DNA from: Mesodorylaimus sp. YZB2_4
Taxonomy: Eukaryota > Nematoda > Enoplea > Dorylaimida > Dorylaimidae
Direction: 5' to 3'
Length of the DNA stretch: 64,000 nucleotides
Assembly: GCA_030248295.1 (NCBI GenBank)
Contig: JASANH010000237.1
Span: forward strand, 62,001 to 126,000
Shown one piece after another: positions 1 to 11,946 of this stretch. Within the stretch, counting starts at the first letter, position 1. Each line of letters starts with the position of its first letter. Made by a program: the position numbers and the translations under genes. Below the pieces are notes generated by a model, which ran no database searches, had not been told where the DNA came from, and saw nothing but the letters and a program-made list of their open reading frames with translations.

Positions 1-11
1 AACGGACTTAC

Positions 12-3000
12 TCTTCGCTAATTTGGATTGTTCGAATAGAAGTCTCTGCAGGCGCTTCGAATTTCTTTTCACTCTGATCATTTGGTCCTATAGTTTGCGA
101 TTCTTGCTGTGGTTTCTGACTTTGATCGCGTTGAAAATTGGAGTGTTCAGTGTACTCGAAGGAAATGAACTGTTCTCCTGATTCGTCAATAAATGAGGAG
201 ACACCAGTTAGTTCTTCATTTGGATTGGGTTTGCTACTCTCTGGCTGATCAGCCCGATGATATTTGGTACGACGCTTCTTCGTTGCCACCTGAAAACTGC
301 CAAGACTTTAAATAAAGGCTGCGTCACAACTCATTGATTTTACCTGTTCTTGGGCAGAAATTCTTCGACTTTTGAATTTAAACGTGAGGACTTTTTTGTT
401 TTTTTTATTTTTGACGACCTTGATATCAATTTCAACGATGACAGAATTGTCTCCATTATCGTAGCGCCAGCCCTCATCAGCTGGAGTTTCTTGGCCGTCT
501 TGCACTGCCGCTAGCTCGTTATCGGCTGGCACGTCCGATGGTTCACTTGATGATCCGCCGTTATCGCCTGAGCTGGAGCCAGAGCCTCCTTCCTCGCCGT
601 TTGGTGATTCTGAGGCGCCGCTGGATCCACCGCCATTAGGAGACTCCGACGCACCACTGCCCTCAGATCCTGATTCTCCACCATTGGGTGACTGCGTGGA
701 ACCGCCGTTTGGAGAGCTTGAGGACCCGCCGTCATTACCAGAGCTTGAACCGTCTTCGCCGTTGGGTGATTCCGTGCTACCACCGTTTTCTGGTGACTGT
801 GAGGAGCCATCGCTATTGGGAGATTCCGACGCACCATTGTCCGTGGATCCTGATTCTCCACCATTGGGTGACTGCGTGGAACCGCCGTTTGGAGAGCTTG
901 AGGACCCGCCGTCATTACCAGAGCTTGAACCGTCTTCGCCGTTGGGTGATTCCGTGCTACCGCCGTTTTCTGGTGATTGTGAGGAGGAATCGCCATTGGG
1001 AGATTCCGACGCACCATTGTCCGTGGATCCTGATTCTCCACCATTGGGTAATTCAGTGACGCCACCATCCGGTGCGTTTGAAGAGCCACCGTTCGGAGCG
1101 CTCGATGATCCGCCTTCATTACCAGAGCTAGATTCCCCACCACTTGATTCTTCTCCGTTTGGAGATTGCGACGACTCACCATTGTCCGGAGCTTGGGAGG
1201 AGCCACTACCGGGGGCTGGTGATGAGGAGTGTCCCTCGCCACTAGCAGAACTTTCGCCTGACGAGTTTTTATTGTTTCCATTGACCACTTCAGATTTCTG
1301 GAATTTAGCTTTCCTGACATAAACCACCTTAACACGTTTAACGGAGACGGTGACAGGGCTTGAATCCGATCTGAAACAAGCTTAAATCATGGTGGTGCTC
1401 GGAAAAGCGTAACCGGCCCTCTTACTTTTGTTCGATCGCTATGCTGTTGATGCATGATCCTGGTGGATTAGATAACTCTTTCGGGCTTTCGTCCCCAGGT
1501 GGAATTTGTTCACTTTCTTGTTCTGGTGGCTGACTGTCATCGACATCAGCATTGGAAAACTCGGTGTATTCGTAGGAAATGGCTTGATCTCCATTTTCAT
1601 CGATATCACTGAACACACCAGTCAGCACTTCGTCTTCTTTTGGTAAGTCATTTTGTGGTTCATTGATTGGCTGGTATTTGGTTCGACGTTTCTTTGTAGC
1701 TATCTAAATGTTCACGAAAAATATAAGCCTTTGTACAAGTAACTTATGTACAGTATGTGTAAAGCGCATACGACGCTGATTCGAGCTAGAGATAGGCCGG
1801 GATCACCTTTTTTCGGGATCGGGATCGGGATCAGGATTTTTGCATTTTACTTGTTTTTTGCCTGTGAACCTATTTCCTCGCTAAAGCACACTTTAGTAAT
1901 CCAGGCTTTTCTGAAGCTTTTTCATGGGCCGTTTTTCAGTTATTATATGTAAGCTGAAACTGATGAGTGCATTTGCAGTTCCGATACACGTCCAGCAAGG
2001 TCAGCCTAGTTGTCGCAAAATCAGTGTCGCTATCCTTGTCATCGATTTAAGCTGATGTTGCTGTTGGCTCTTCATCGCTGCTGCTTCGTCGCAAATATGA
2101 TGGATAGAGTGCACCCTAGCGTGCTTATGCCTATGCCTATATGCAAAATCCAGTCGCTTCAATGTCGGGATCGGGATCCTAACCTATCTACTTCGAACAC
2201 ATTTCTATAGCAAGCGGATATACGGTATCACTGCATGGAGGTGGTTACAGTAGACTAGTTTTTTCGGTAAGTAAAGACGCACATCTTGACATTGCAAAAA
2301 CGCCTTCAAGCGGCCGCATAGTTGGTGTTTTTAATCTAAACTGTATTGTACACAGCCTGCAACAACGTGAAATTTTTGCTATTCAGGTCCCCAATATTTA
2401 TCTTCCATGCTAGATCTATTGATCTAGCTTTGCTACTTTACAAGGTATTTTGCCCTGTCGGCATATGAGTTGCCATATTCTTTTGGTGCGAGTAAAATAT
2501 AGTTTCAGCAGGAAAGAGCCCGCCTTACCGAGAGGTGCGAATGCAGTGAAACAAGTATATTCGTGCTATAAGTGATAGATGGGCGAAATCCTGCTTTGCT
2601 CCTGCTTTTAGCTAACGCTTGCAGCTATGGAGAGTCCTCACCAGAAACTTCATTTCAACGCTAGAAAACAAAAATTGAGTAAATGACTCGATCTCGCCGC
2701 GTGCCTCGAATCATCACCCTTATTCTTACGCTTTGTTCACTCTCCAAACACTGTAGAAGCCATGCAAGTATTGGCATTTCTGGCAGTTCAGATGTATTCA
2801 ACTTTCTCTGCTAATTTATCTTAAGCTCTCAGAGGTTGTAATGTTTCTTACAGCTGTAAATGTTTAAAATTTTTCCTTTTTTCTGGGCTAAGCTCACGAT
2901 TTGAAAAAGTTTTGGGGTACTGAATATAACGAAGCATACCAAAAACTTCGACTAAAAACGTTAGAAAAAAATTTTGGATTTTTACCTGCGGGCCGCCGGG

Positions 3001-6000
3001 GATCTTTTGTTTCTCTATTCTGAATAATACGACTTTCTTCTGCTTGCGCTTAACCACACGAATGACAATTTTCCTAATGGTAGAACCGCCATCAGACTCA
3101 GATTTGAACCCTTTATCGGGGGACGATTCTTGACCGTCGGCCAGCTTGGGCAGATTTGAGTCGTCACGAGCCTCGCCACTTTTACCGCCACCCTTACCAC
3201 CACTCTTGCCGCCGCTTTTATCGCCGCTTTTGCCGCCACTTTTTCCACCGCCCTTACCTCCACCGCGGCCACCGCCAATCCTTGCCTTGGTAAACTGCAA
3301 TTGACGTGTGTATACGAATCGAACATAAGACACCTGGACGGTAATTGAAGTTTTCCTAAATAGCACAAAAAGGTTCACAAAATTGACACCATTTTTGAAT
3401 ATTATAAGACTTACGAGACTTCAATTTGCACGTTGTGGATAGATAAATCGGAACCGGCTGAAAATTTTTGCTCGCCCCCATTGTCGGGTACAGGATGAGA
3501 CTCGGATTGCTCTTTTCTGCTTTGATCACGAATCGCGTTCGAATGCGAGGCATATTCGAACGCAACCAATTGATCACCATCCTGGTCGATTTTGGAGAAT
3601 ATTCCAGTCAACTTTTCATTATTACTTGGCGCTTCTTCAGAGTTTAGGGGCTCATCGATATTGTAATATTTTGTGCGACGTCGATGAACTACCTCCTGAA
3701 ACCAGGCCATTCTCCAGTGTTTCCAGCGAAGAAGCCATTTAAATTTTAACTCACACAAGTCCACTTAGCACTTGGGTTGCACACAAAAATTTGGACTTAC
3801 TTGCTTTTGAGAAGAAATTTGTCGTTTTTTGACTTTGAAAACAAGTCTTCGCTTGTTCTTCACGATGACGACTCGAACACTTAAGTCAGCAATGACCTCA
3901 TTGTCGCCCGATTCGATTCGGCATCCGCGATCAATTGGTGTTTCTTGACCATCTTCGACAGGTTGCAATTGTGGGTCGTCCGAAGGAGAAGGAAATTCGT
4001 CTTCTTCTGATGAAGCTAGAAAACGATCCATAATCGCATGAAAACTATTCGAAGGCTAGTTTATATCATTCTGGCTTTTGTTTTCTCAGATATTTGAAGA
4101 AAGGTGCGTTTTTTCATCCACATGCCAGGTGTAACCTGGACTGGCCATGTTAAATTGAATCGGGATTTAGATTTCCCGCAACTTTTGTCCACGAAACCTT
4201 GTCTGTTTACTAAGCAAAATTTTTTCAAGTTGCTGCGCATAGCGCGGTGTGGAATGAAAACCAAGTATTGATATAAGAAGCATCATTTGGCTTACCGCTT
4301 GTGCTATTATTCGGACCACCGCCGGCACCAGAACCACCTGACCCGCCGCTTTTCGAATTTTCATCAGCTACTTTCGAAGCAGAAAATTTAGCTTTTTTCA
4401 CATAAATGACCTTCACCTTTTTCACAACGATTCTAATGACCTTTTGCCTAAAATGAACCACCATTCAACTTCAAAATCACAATAAAAAACTGTTCAAAAC
4501 CATGATAAAATCGATAATCGATAAAATTAGACTTACACGCGTACGATTATTATTCGATGAATGGATTTTCCCGATGATTCAGTGTCGAATGTTACTTCGC
4601 CACCATTCGAGGCGCTCACTTCTTGCGTTTCCTCTTGTTCAGGTTGGCTCTCATCGTTTTCAGCATTTGAGTGTTCAGTATATTCGTATGACACGTACTG
4701 ATTACCATTCTCGTCAAAGAAACTTGAGATGCCACTCAACTGTTCATTTTCTTTAGGTTGGTATTGATTGGAATCTTCAACTCGATGATATTTTGTTCGA
4801 CGAATTCTGACAGCAACCTGTCAGGAAGAGCGTTGTTTTAATTTTTTATTTAGTTTGTGGTTTTAGTTCCATGCAGTAGATCTAAAGTATCCCAAATCGA
4901 CCGACCTAGTGGTCCCCTTTCGTAAATACTGCATGCTTGTGCGAGCTTCAAAAAAACGTGTAACATTGATTGCGACTGCTCTCTTATATGAAGGTGTACA
5001 AAAAAAGTGAGTCATGAAACAAACATGTTATTGAATGGTTTTATTCTTCCGATCTGATGCACCTGATTGACCTCTGGTTCGGAGTTGAAAATGAAAAGTT
5101 AAAGCATAAAAATGCGGGATGAAGGTGCCCAAGCTTAAATGAACAAGTTTGCCAAGTTTGAATGTTAAATATAAATTTTACGCATTGTTTAAATGTCGTG
5201 CTTACCTGCTTTTCAGATGAAATTTTCTTTTTCTTGATTCTGAAGACGTAAACTACTTTTCGTTTTACAATGACAATTCGAATGATCACGCGAACGATCA
5301 CTGTATCATTCGAACTCTGAGTTGACCATGCTCGATCGATCGGAGTTTCTTGATCGTCGCTGACTGGTTGAATTTCTGAGGCGGGTGGTGGTTCTGGCGC
5401 ACTGCCGTCGTCTTGATCAGGTTGTCCGCCAGCTGCATCGATTTGCTTCTGACGTTCGCTCTTGCATTCTGAAACGAGTAACTTTAGCATGCGGTATTGG
5501 GTGGTAGATATATTAAGCCAGCCTAAGTTGTGTGTGGGTGTGTGTGTAAGCCAGTAAGTATATGTGAGCCCTGCTTAGGCTTGACGTTGCGCTTCGCTGC
5601 GACTGATGTGGGATATTTCAATTATTCAGACGAGAATGAGACATCATCAACCAGGCCGGCACTGTACCTTATATCCTGCCTTACCAGCCTTGATACCTGT
5701 TAGGACGGGATGCACCTGTCTCACTGTGTCGAGGCATGGCACACCTTGCTGTATGTGTTCAGACACGATGTGCCCCACCGACACATCCAGACAGGTATGT
5801 CCTGCCTGGAGACATCCTGCTGGGTACATCCTGTCTGGACATATCCGAGCAAGTTCATCCTGTCTGGACGCATACGGGTAGGTATGCCCTATCTGGACAA
5901 ATCAAGTAGGCACAAGTCCTTCAATAAGAAGTTCAAAGCACCTTCCCATATGCCCCTAGCACTTTTGCTGCCACCACCCCGATGACACTTACCATCCTTG

Positions 6001-9000
6001 TATACTCGATTCTTCAGACCATAAGCGCAGAATCGACCCTCGACACCATCGGCTGAAAAGTGGATGCCAGCGAGAAGATCCTTAGGACAACCAGGTCTCG
6101 TTTGTTTCACGTAGCTGGACAGGCCAGTCTCAGGGGATGAATCGATAAATAAGGAGCTCGGTTTGGTCTTGTAGCAACCAAAGTTTACTTCTTTCTCCGC
6201 GTCACGCAATTCGCAGCACTTGAATTGGAACCTGTGAAAATAAGCATAAGATATTTCTGTTTTTTTCCTGTCTGTATATGCGTACGATGTTAAGAAGCCC
6301 ATCTTATTGGACTTGTGTTACTCTGGCAATTGTGATCTTCGCTGAGAGTATCTCGAATTCTGTGCTCGGAGGTTATCGTAGACATTCAGAAGTAAGATAT
6401 TAAAGCGCCAGCTCCAGCTTTTTGTCACTAAGAAAGGAAAATCGCGTGCATGCGAAACTCATGGCTAATAGAGAAACACATGAAAAATTGCGGTTGCAGG
6501 TATGTTTTGGCTTCGATTTCTGGAAGGTAAGCATCATTTTTTAAAAGAATTGGCTTCAAATACGAATTACTTTTTGCATTGGAGTCGCAGACCATGACAG
6601 AACCTGTACTGTATGCCCCGTTACCTTTTGCAGTTAATTCTCAACATTATGCGCGAAGAAACACCTCATTTCGAAACTGTATCGACTGGGGACATAATAT
6701 CTTGTGACTGCGAAAACGCGCTTCTTCTCAAGTCGCCAACATTGCTATGCGCAGTCGCCTGAGCATCATCAGGAAAAGGCGCGCGTTTTAAACTTCTTGG
6801 ACAAGAGTATAAGCGTTTTGTGAGTGAAGTTTCAGAGAAGACTTCAGTATCTAATCAACCCATGTTTTTGAAATCGAATGAAATATTTGATTCTGATTTC
6901 TAGTCATAACGCGTGCAAAACTGAAGTGCCGCACACTTCAGTATGGCGCTGCATTGGGCATGCGAGTGGAGTGAAGACAAAAGAACAGTCAAACAACTTT
7001 CTCCTCTTACAATCAGTCAGTATGAAAACTTCGACTTCACCTCGCTTAGTCGCTGTTCAAGACAGAAAACGCGTCAACAGCATATTTGTACGGCACATAC
7101 GGTACAAGGCATATGTCCTATTTATACACTAAAGATGTCGCCCGAAGAATTCAGGACTCTGAATTTGACGCGATGACTATACCTATGTATACAGGCTGAA
7201 ACGGATCGGAATAAATCAAAACTAAACTGTTAAAGGTTTTTTGGTAAAACCAGATTGTCAGTTTATGAGGGGGCTCGATCCATTTAATTTGAGCGATTAC
7301 TTCAAGACAGCTGTGTGGGCTGTGAAAAATGGCGTGATGCAAGATAGAAAGAATTAAAGTGATGATAGGTTTTTTATCCGGGATAAGGACTAGTTTAGGG
7401 ATGTTTATGACAACCACATAAGTCAAGATACGCTGACGTAAGAGGCCATGAAAGTTTGCTGATTTTTTTCAAAGGTCCTGCAAAAGTCACAGCTGACTTG
7501 AAAATTCACTTTAGAAGAACTACCTGAGGGAAAGCCTAGCGGAAAGATTTCCTCCCGGGACAAAAAGTCTAACAGTGCCCTTGGCGATGCAGCAGTGAGA
7601 GTCGAATTACGGCTTGCTTCTCTGACAATCGGGGCCTGGTTCGACTTGTAGTCGAGATAGAACATTCGTGCACCCGGCATTAGCGTAACTGCGCAAGTGT
7701 GCACTAACCCTAACACGTCCAAGCAGAAATTACAAGTGCTTTGACATTTAAACTAGTTGCAGCAAAATCTAAGCAGCAGAGACAAGTTAAAGGATGCGCA
7801 AGTTCACGTGCCTGTGCACGTGCACACGCGTTTAGAGCTCCCTGATGGAGACAGGGAGTCAAAGTCATTGTAAAAAAATAGGTTGCACACAATTCGCGCA
7901 ACCTTTCCGATTTTATCTTCTCAAAGGTGTCTCAAGGGCAGACTTACGTCACGATCGGCACCTTGCCGAAGGTAAATTGTGCACTAAACGTACTCAACGT
8001 TAGATCGTACTGTGCAGGGGGTGCGCAAAACAAGATTTAGAAAACCCGTAATTACGGAAAACACTCTAGTTAGCCGCAGCGCAGGAAAAATAGGAGCAGC
8101 GATTTGACAGAAGAATCAGGACACAAAATAGTTTTTGTAATGGCCCGACAGATTCAATTTTCGCCTGGAACTCACCTTCAGCTGCTCGGAATTTCACCTA
8201 ACTGAGGAGAGCTCTGTGCTCTGGCTTACACCTGCACATGTACGTGTGGCCTAGATTTTTTCATTGTCAGTAATAGCACACTGATACTGGCAATGAGAGC
8301 AACACGCACTGAGAACATTCTCAATCAAGCTGACTGAAAGGATGACTCGCACTCACCTTGATTCTCCTTGAGCGTCCGCTGAACCACTGAAACCGCGGAT
8401 ATGTTCACCAGGACCGCAGGGATTTTGAACACGTCCAGCTTCCAATTCGTCGGTGGAGATTTCGATTGAGTCGCGGCAACCGCTGTCGTCGCCGCCAGCC
8501 TGCAAGAAAAGATTAATCGTAGCTATTAAGTAGCGCGTATAACTGATAAATTTGAGGTCGGAAACAGCAGTTGCGGAAAAACAAGAAGTAAAGAATATCT
8601 ATTGGATATTATTAATATTCCTGCATGGTTTCAGGAGAAGGGATTTGGCCTGATGATAATCAAGAGACAGGAGCAGCCGATATGTCGTGATCTGATAAGG
8701 GAGCAACACTGACCATCGCATGCGGGCACAGTCATCACGGTCACGAGGTGTCCTTGATGACTCTATGACAAGCACACAAAACCAGAGTGAACATCGACCC
8801 TTACATTGCTTTCTCCACTCCCGTTCGGATCACTCAGCCATTCGCATCGCAATCGAGGCGTCCAGCGTTGTTCACCGAAATGGTTATCAAAAAATCGTTG
8901 AAGTCCGATTCCCGAAATCCATTGTCCTGGTTGACACGATTGTGCGAATGTGGCAAAATGTTTATGCGAGTGATTTCGTTGTGATCTGATCACTGCAGTC

Positions 9001-9038
9001 AAAGAGCAAGCGAGAAGAAGAACGAACAAATAATTCAT
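12..9038 (-). CDS. Secreted modular protein: dermatopontin-like N-terminus plus repeated exon cassette (partial, runs off left edge)
   Basis: I do not recognise this as a named gene. Exons read on the minus strand: 8805-9038, 8710-8760, 8357-8499, 5993-6231, 5206-5468, 4537-4817, 4296-4447, 3801-4015, 3415-3695, 2986-3355, 1426-1703, 344-1370, 12-289; phases agree throughout, about 1270 residues in the window. The start at 9038 gives a signal peptide (MNYLFVLLLACSLTAVIRSQ). Next come three Cys segments of the form CxxGxxIxG, such as CQPGQWISGIG with a following EQRW, CGPGEHIRGF leading to RFQFKCC, and CPKDLLAGIHF; these resemble dermatopontin repeats (inference from motif). The rest is a cassette of basic beta-strand-like pieces (GQETPIDR, RRTKYH, SYEYTEHSN, VVYVRKAKF) with Ser/Gly/Asn-rich linkers. 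The last exon ends in phase 2 at a GTAAGT donor, so the gene continues to the left. A matrix or mucus role is a guess. The second exon is the least certain: its donor is GTGTTG. Confidence 0.72.
344..1370 (-). repeat. Largest exon of the modular gene, with a 180-bp internal tandem repeat
   Basis: This 1027-bp exon carries an expanded linker of SPNGG, GESGS and SSGNDGG words between a basic segment (VVYVRKAKF) and the acidic-to-basic segment ending SAQEQ. A unit of about 180 bp (60 codons) repeats: the same block starts near 668 and 848, with a third partial start near 1027. The two full copies differ at only a few bases, so the expansion is recent. The repeat length is a multiple of three, so the frame is kept. 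Long open frames on the plus strand here are shadows of this repeat. Confidence 0.8.
1704..2985. other. Intron of the modular gene holding a self-similar GGGATC repeat element
   Basis: No coding signal is seen. Near 1797-1840 the word GGGATC is repeated several times and it returns near 2165-2185, so a segment of about 400 bp is bracketed by the same word. The rest of the intron shows nothing I recognise. Confidence 0.4.
3415..3695 (-). repeat. Duplicated exon module A (four copies: 12-289, 1426-1703, 3415-3695, 4537-4817)
   Basis: Four exons of 278, 278, 281 and 281 bp encode the same module. Each starts in phase 0 with a basic RRTKYH-type stretch, passes through LTGxxSxxDxxGxQ and a core like SYEYTEHSN or FEYASHSN, then an acidic Q/E/S-rich stretch, and ends in phase 2 just after a short hydrophobic strand. 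Equal lengths and phases show tandem exon duplication inside one gene. The exons between them (2986-3355, 344-1370 and the pair 4296-4447 plus 3801-4015) are also copies of one another, enter in phase 2 and leave in phase 0. Confidence 0.78.
5500..5900. repeat. Degenerate self-similar repeat (GTCTGGACAT-like words) in an intron
   Basis: Between the exons at 5206-5468 and 5993-6231 the sequence is built of imperfect copies of a 20-30 bp unit containing CATCCTGTCTGGACAT, in both orientations. A GT-rich microsatellite precedes it near 5525-5550. The open frames here have no splice or domain support, so I treat it as repeat DNA. Confidence 0.5.
6232..8356. other. 2.1-kb intron of the modular gene
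   Basis: This lies between two exons that join in matching phase (AG plus G gives Arg). I see no conserved coding segment, RNA gene or clear repeat here. The short open frames have no supporting features. Confidence 0.5.
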
Positions 9039-11946
9039 TGTTCGTTGTCCTATCGCTTGTAGAAAATTTGAAAAATAGCGCCGACCTATCCCACTCCTAT
9101 GCCTTCTTTTGTCAGCACTAAACAACTCGCTCTAATATGGCCTTTTATTTTGAGCGAAAGCGTCAAGTTAGGCCCCTCTCATGTCAAATGTAGAAATCTA
9201 GTTAGCCCCCTTTCCAACATGACCTTACATTTTTCCTTATTTGACGGATTACCTACGAGCTCGCTTTAAGTTTTTTTTTAATTTTCACTTTGGTGTCTCT
9301 CGTATTCCGGTTGAGTATATAGGATGCACTAGAAACGGATGTATCACTGGCTGTGGGCCGGCGATAAACATCCTATTATCGTCTGGTGCCCCATGTACTT
9401 GTCCAACGTTGGCCGCCATCCGGTTGTCAAAATACGTCACTCTTGGCCAGTCGACAGTGATCAAGCATCCTGTGCTCTTCTTCAAGAATATTGCATCATC
9501 ATCATTGTCTGGTGTGCGCGAAGTGGGGGGGGGGGGGAACGCCCCACTAGTCACACACCAGCAGAGAATTTTGCTGATGGAAGGTTTGGCCTGTGCTCGC
9601 AAGGGGTCGCGATTTGCACATTGCATACTGTAGAACACCGTTCGTGTGTGGGTTAGCAGTTTGCAAATAGTCGGCGTGCAGCCACGAAATGAGTGGATCA
9701 AATACTGCACCTCCTCACCGTGGTACAGACCTCAAATCAGTCAACATGCAACAGGAATGTCGCAGAGCTTGTTAGTCAGAGCTAAATGGGCGCATTTACA
9801 GGCACGGCACCTACCAGTGATTTATTGCGCAAAAATAGGTGCAGACTGCGCAGTGCAAATGCAGTGCAAGATGTATCGTACTGTAGGAGGGACTACGCAG
9901 GGCTGCATATGGAAATACGGTTTCCAACAGACACTTCTTACGCTGCTTTGTCAGTTAGAGTCAAGCTGGCATGCTTCATGCAAGTCTTCAGGCAAAAGCT
10001 TGTCGCTCACTTATGAGTAGATACTCGAATTTTTAAACCCCATGCTCATTGTTGGGGCAAAAGTCGAGCGAGCGTTTCTATGTTTTCCCAACAGAAAAGG
10101 AATGACTTGAATCTTTTCTTTTTGTTTTTCTCACAATCCCAGCGCTCGGACCGAGCCTTTACTCGAAGAGTTTTTTATACATAGCATACACCTCCCACAT
10201 GCTACACTCATTCGGCGGCTGAACTGACTCAAAAGCGGCCTCTCGATCAGTGCCGCGTGGGCCGACTCATCAATCGAACAAAAAATAAAATCAGACCAAG
10301 GGGGACTTTGCGAAATGATTGCTCACAATCAGACTCGCTTCGCGACAATCATGAATAATATCTGCTTCAGAACTCTTCATTCCAAAGAATCTCGAAAAAG
10401 AGGGATTCTTAATATGCAGAATGCCAGATCAGTTCACTCATTCATTGCGGCTGCGGGATTGCGCTCTTTCCTGAATGTGGACCAAAATTAAGGAGCTTAA
10501 GGGACTCGAACCCAGCGCTCGCGGACTGCCGTTCCGGCTCGCATTTACACCAGTATGGGGATGGGTTTTGCTCCCGCTCAGAACGACTTGTCAGGGTATG
10601 TGTCTTGTATAGTTTTTCCGAAAGCAAGCTACCCAAATGATAGCAGATCTTCTGAAATGTGCATGCCTAACCAGGATTCAGTAGGCAGATTTATGGTTTT
10701 CCATTTGAAGTAGCCATATCAGCTGTGTCTGACATCACCGCCTCCATGGTGCAGTCGCCTTGGGCAATCCGTGAAGGCCTATATTTCATGTCAAACATCA
10801 TTTAGAATCAGATTTATTTCTCTGCTCTCATTGTCAGTGACGATATTTGACGTCGACAAACAACACCGATTGCACAGACAACCTTTTCATCACCCGTCCT
10901 CGAAGAGTATACACAGGCCAAAAAATGCGATCAATCATGACATCTCGTTTTAGACGGTGTATGCAATCAGTCTAGCAGCACTTCTTTTGCTGTTCCTCAA
11001 AGCATGTACTTCGCCTCGACTCGAACTTCCTCTAAAGACAGGACCGAATCTGTCCGTTCGAATCAATGATCGATCGTGTCCTTCTGTACATCTGCGCAGG
11101 CACGAATTCAATTTCTGGTTGGGCTGAAAAAAAACTCGGTATCCTGTTTTAGAAATTTTGAAAATACACCCTCGCAAATTGTACCGGGACGTAGGAATTT
11201 TCAAAGCCAGGCAGTCTACACTTGTTTGTGCTCTCTATTTTTGTAATCTGTTTTAGTTGATCCGCTACAGTGCCAGAAAACGAGCTTCTCTTATTAGGGG
11301 CAAGGGGGCTATTTAACATTGTCTTGTTCGAAATGATTTTTCGAATTCTGAAAGAAAAGCAGCTCGGAATGCAATCAGAACATTATCAAAATTCAAAGAC
11401 GACTACAGTTCAAAGGAGACTGACCTGACAGAACGAGCGATACATCTAGAAATTTCCCCCTGAAAAGAGCTCTTCCAGATTACTTACGTAGAAGACAAAA
11501 AATTAACGAAGATGGCTTTAAAGTCAAACAGTCACTTACTTCTGAATATGCACTGGTCAGTGCTAAATTTGGTGTCAAAACAGTAATAGAACCAATCCAC
11601 AGCTTTTAGCAGCTTGACATTTTGAATTTCCCGCGAGCGTCGCCACAGCACTCTATAGCAGGTCAGCCCTTCTCTTCATTAATCTGTGCGAAAATCTACG
11701 AATTCGCAGAGTGAGTTTCAAACGGGCGCCAATATAATTAATTAGTAGTTTCAAACGAAAACTACAAGGGTTATTTCTCGTCTTTTATAGAGTTACATCA
11801 GTTAATCTTCATATGCAAACAGTCGAAAAAGGTTTTCTGGCTAAAGCGAATAAAACTCGCTCCATAAACGTAGCATTTGATTAAAACGATTTTCACAAAC
11901 TAGCATCAGCAGGAAATACGATCTTGGTTTTTCTAGGAGCTGCTAC
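9039..11946. other. Intergenic region between the modular gene and ATP7
   Basis: Upstream of the modular gene start an AATAAAAGG motif on the minus strand near 9141-9150 could serve as a TATA box. A run of 13 G lies at 9525-9537. A tRNA-like SINE fragment with a B-box-like GGGTTCGAGTCCC on the minus strand sits near 10480-10600. An open frame at 10950-11204 (minus) begins after a pyrimidine tract and CAG and could be a last ATP7 exon, but three possible donors at 11951-11955 give three different frames, so I leave it out. Confidence 0.45.

Noticed and set aside
684..1322. Plus-strand 212-codon frame rich in Pro, Glu and Leu
   Set aside because: It is the shadow of the repetitive Ser/Gly/Pro exon on the minus strand; repeats whose length is a multiple of three keep several frames open.
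10950..11204. Last exon of ATP7
   Set aside because: An acceptor-like tract is present, but three possible donors give three different frames and none gives a recognisable C-terminus.
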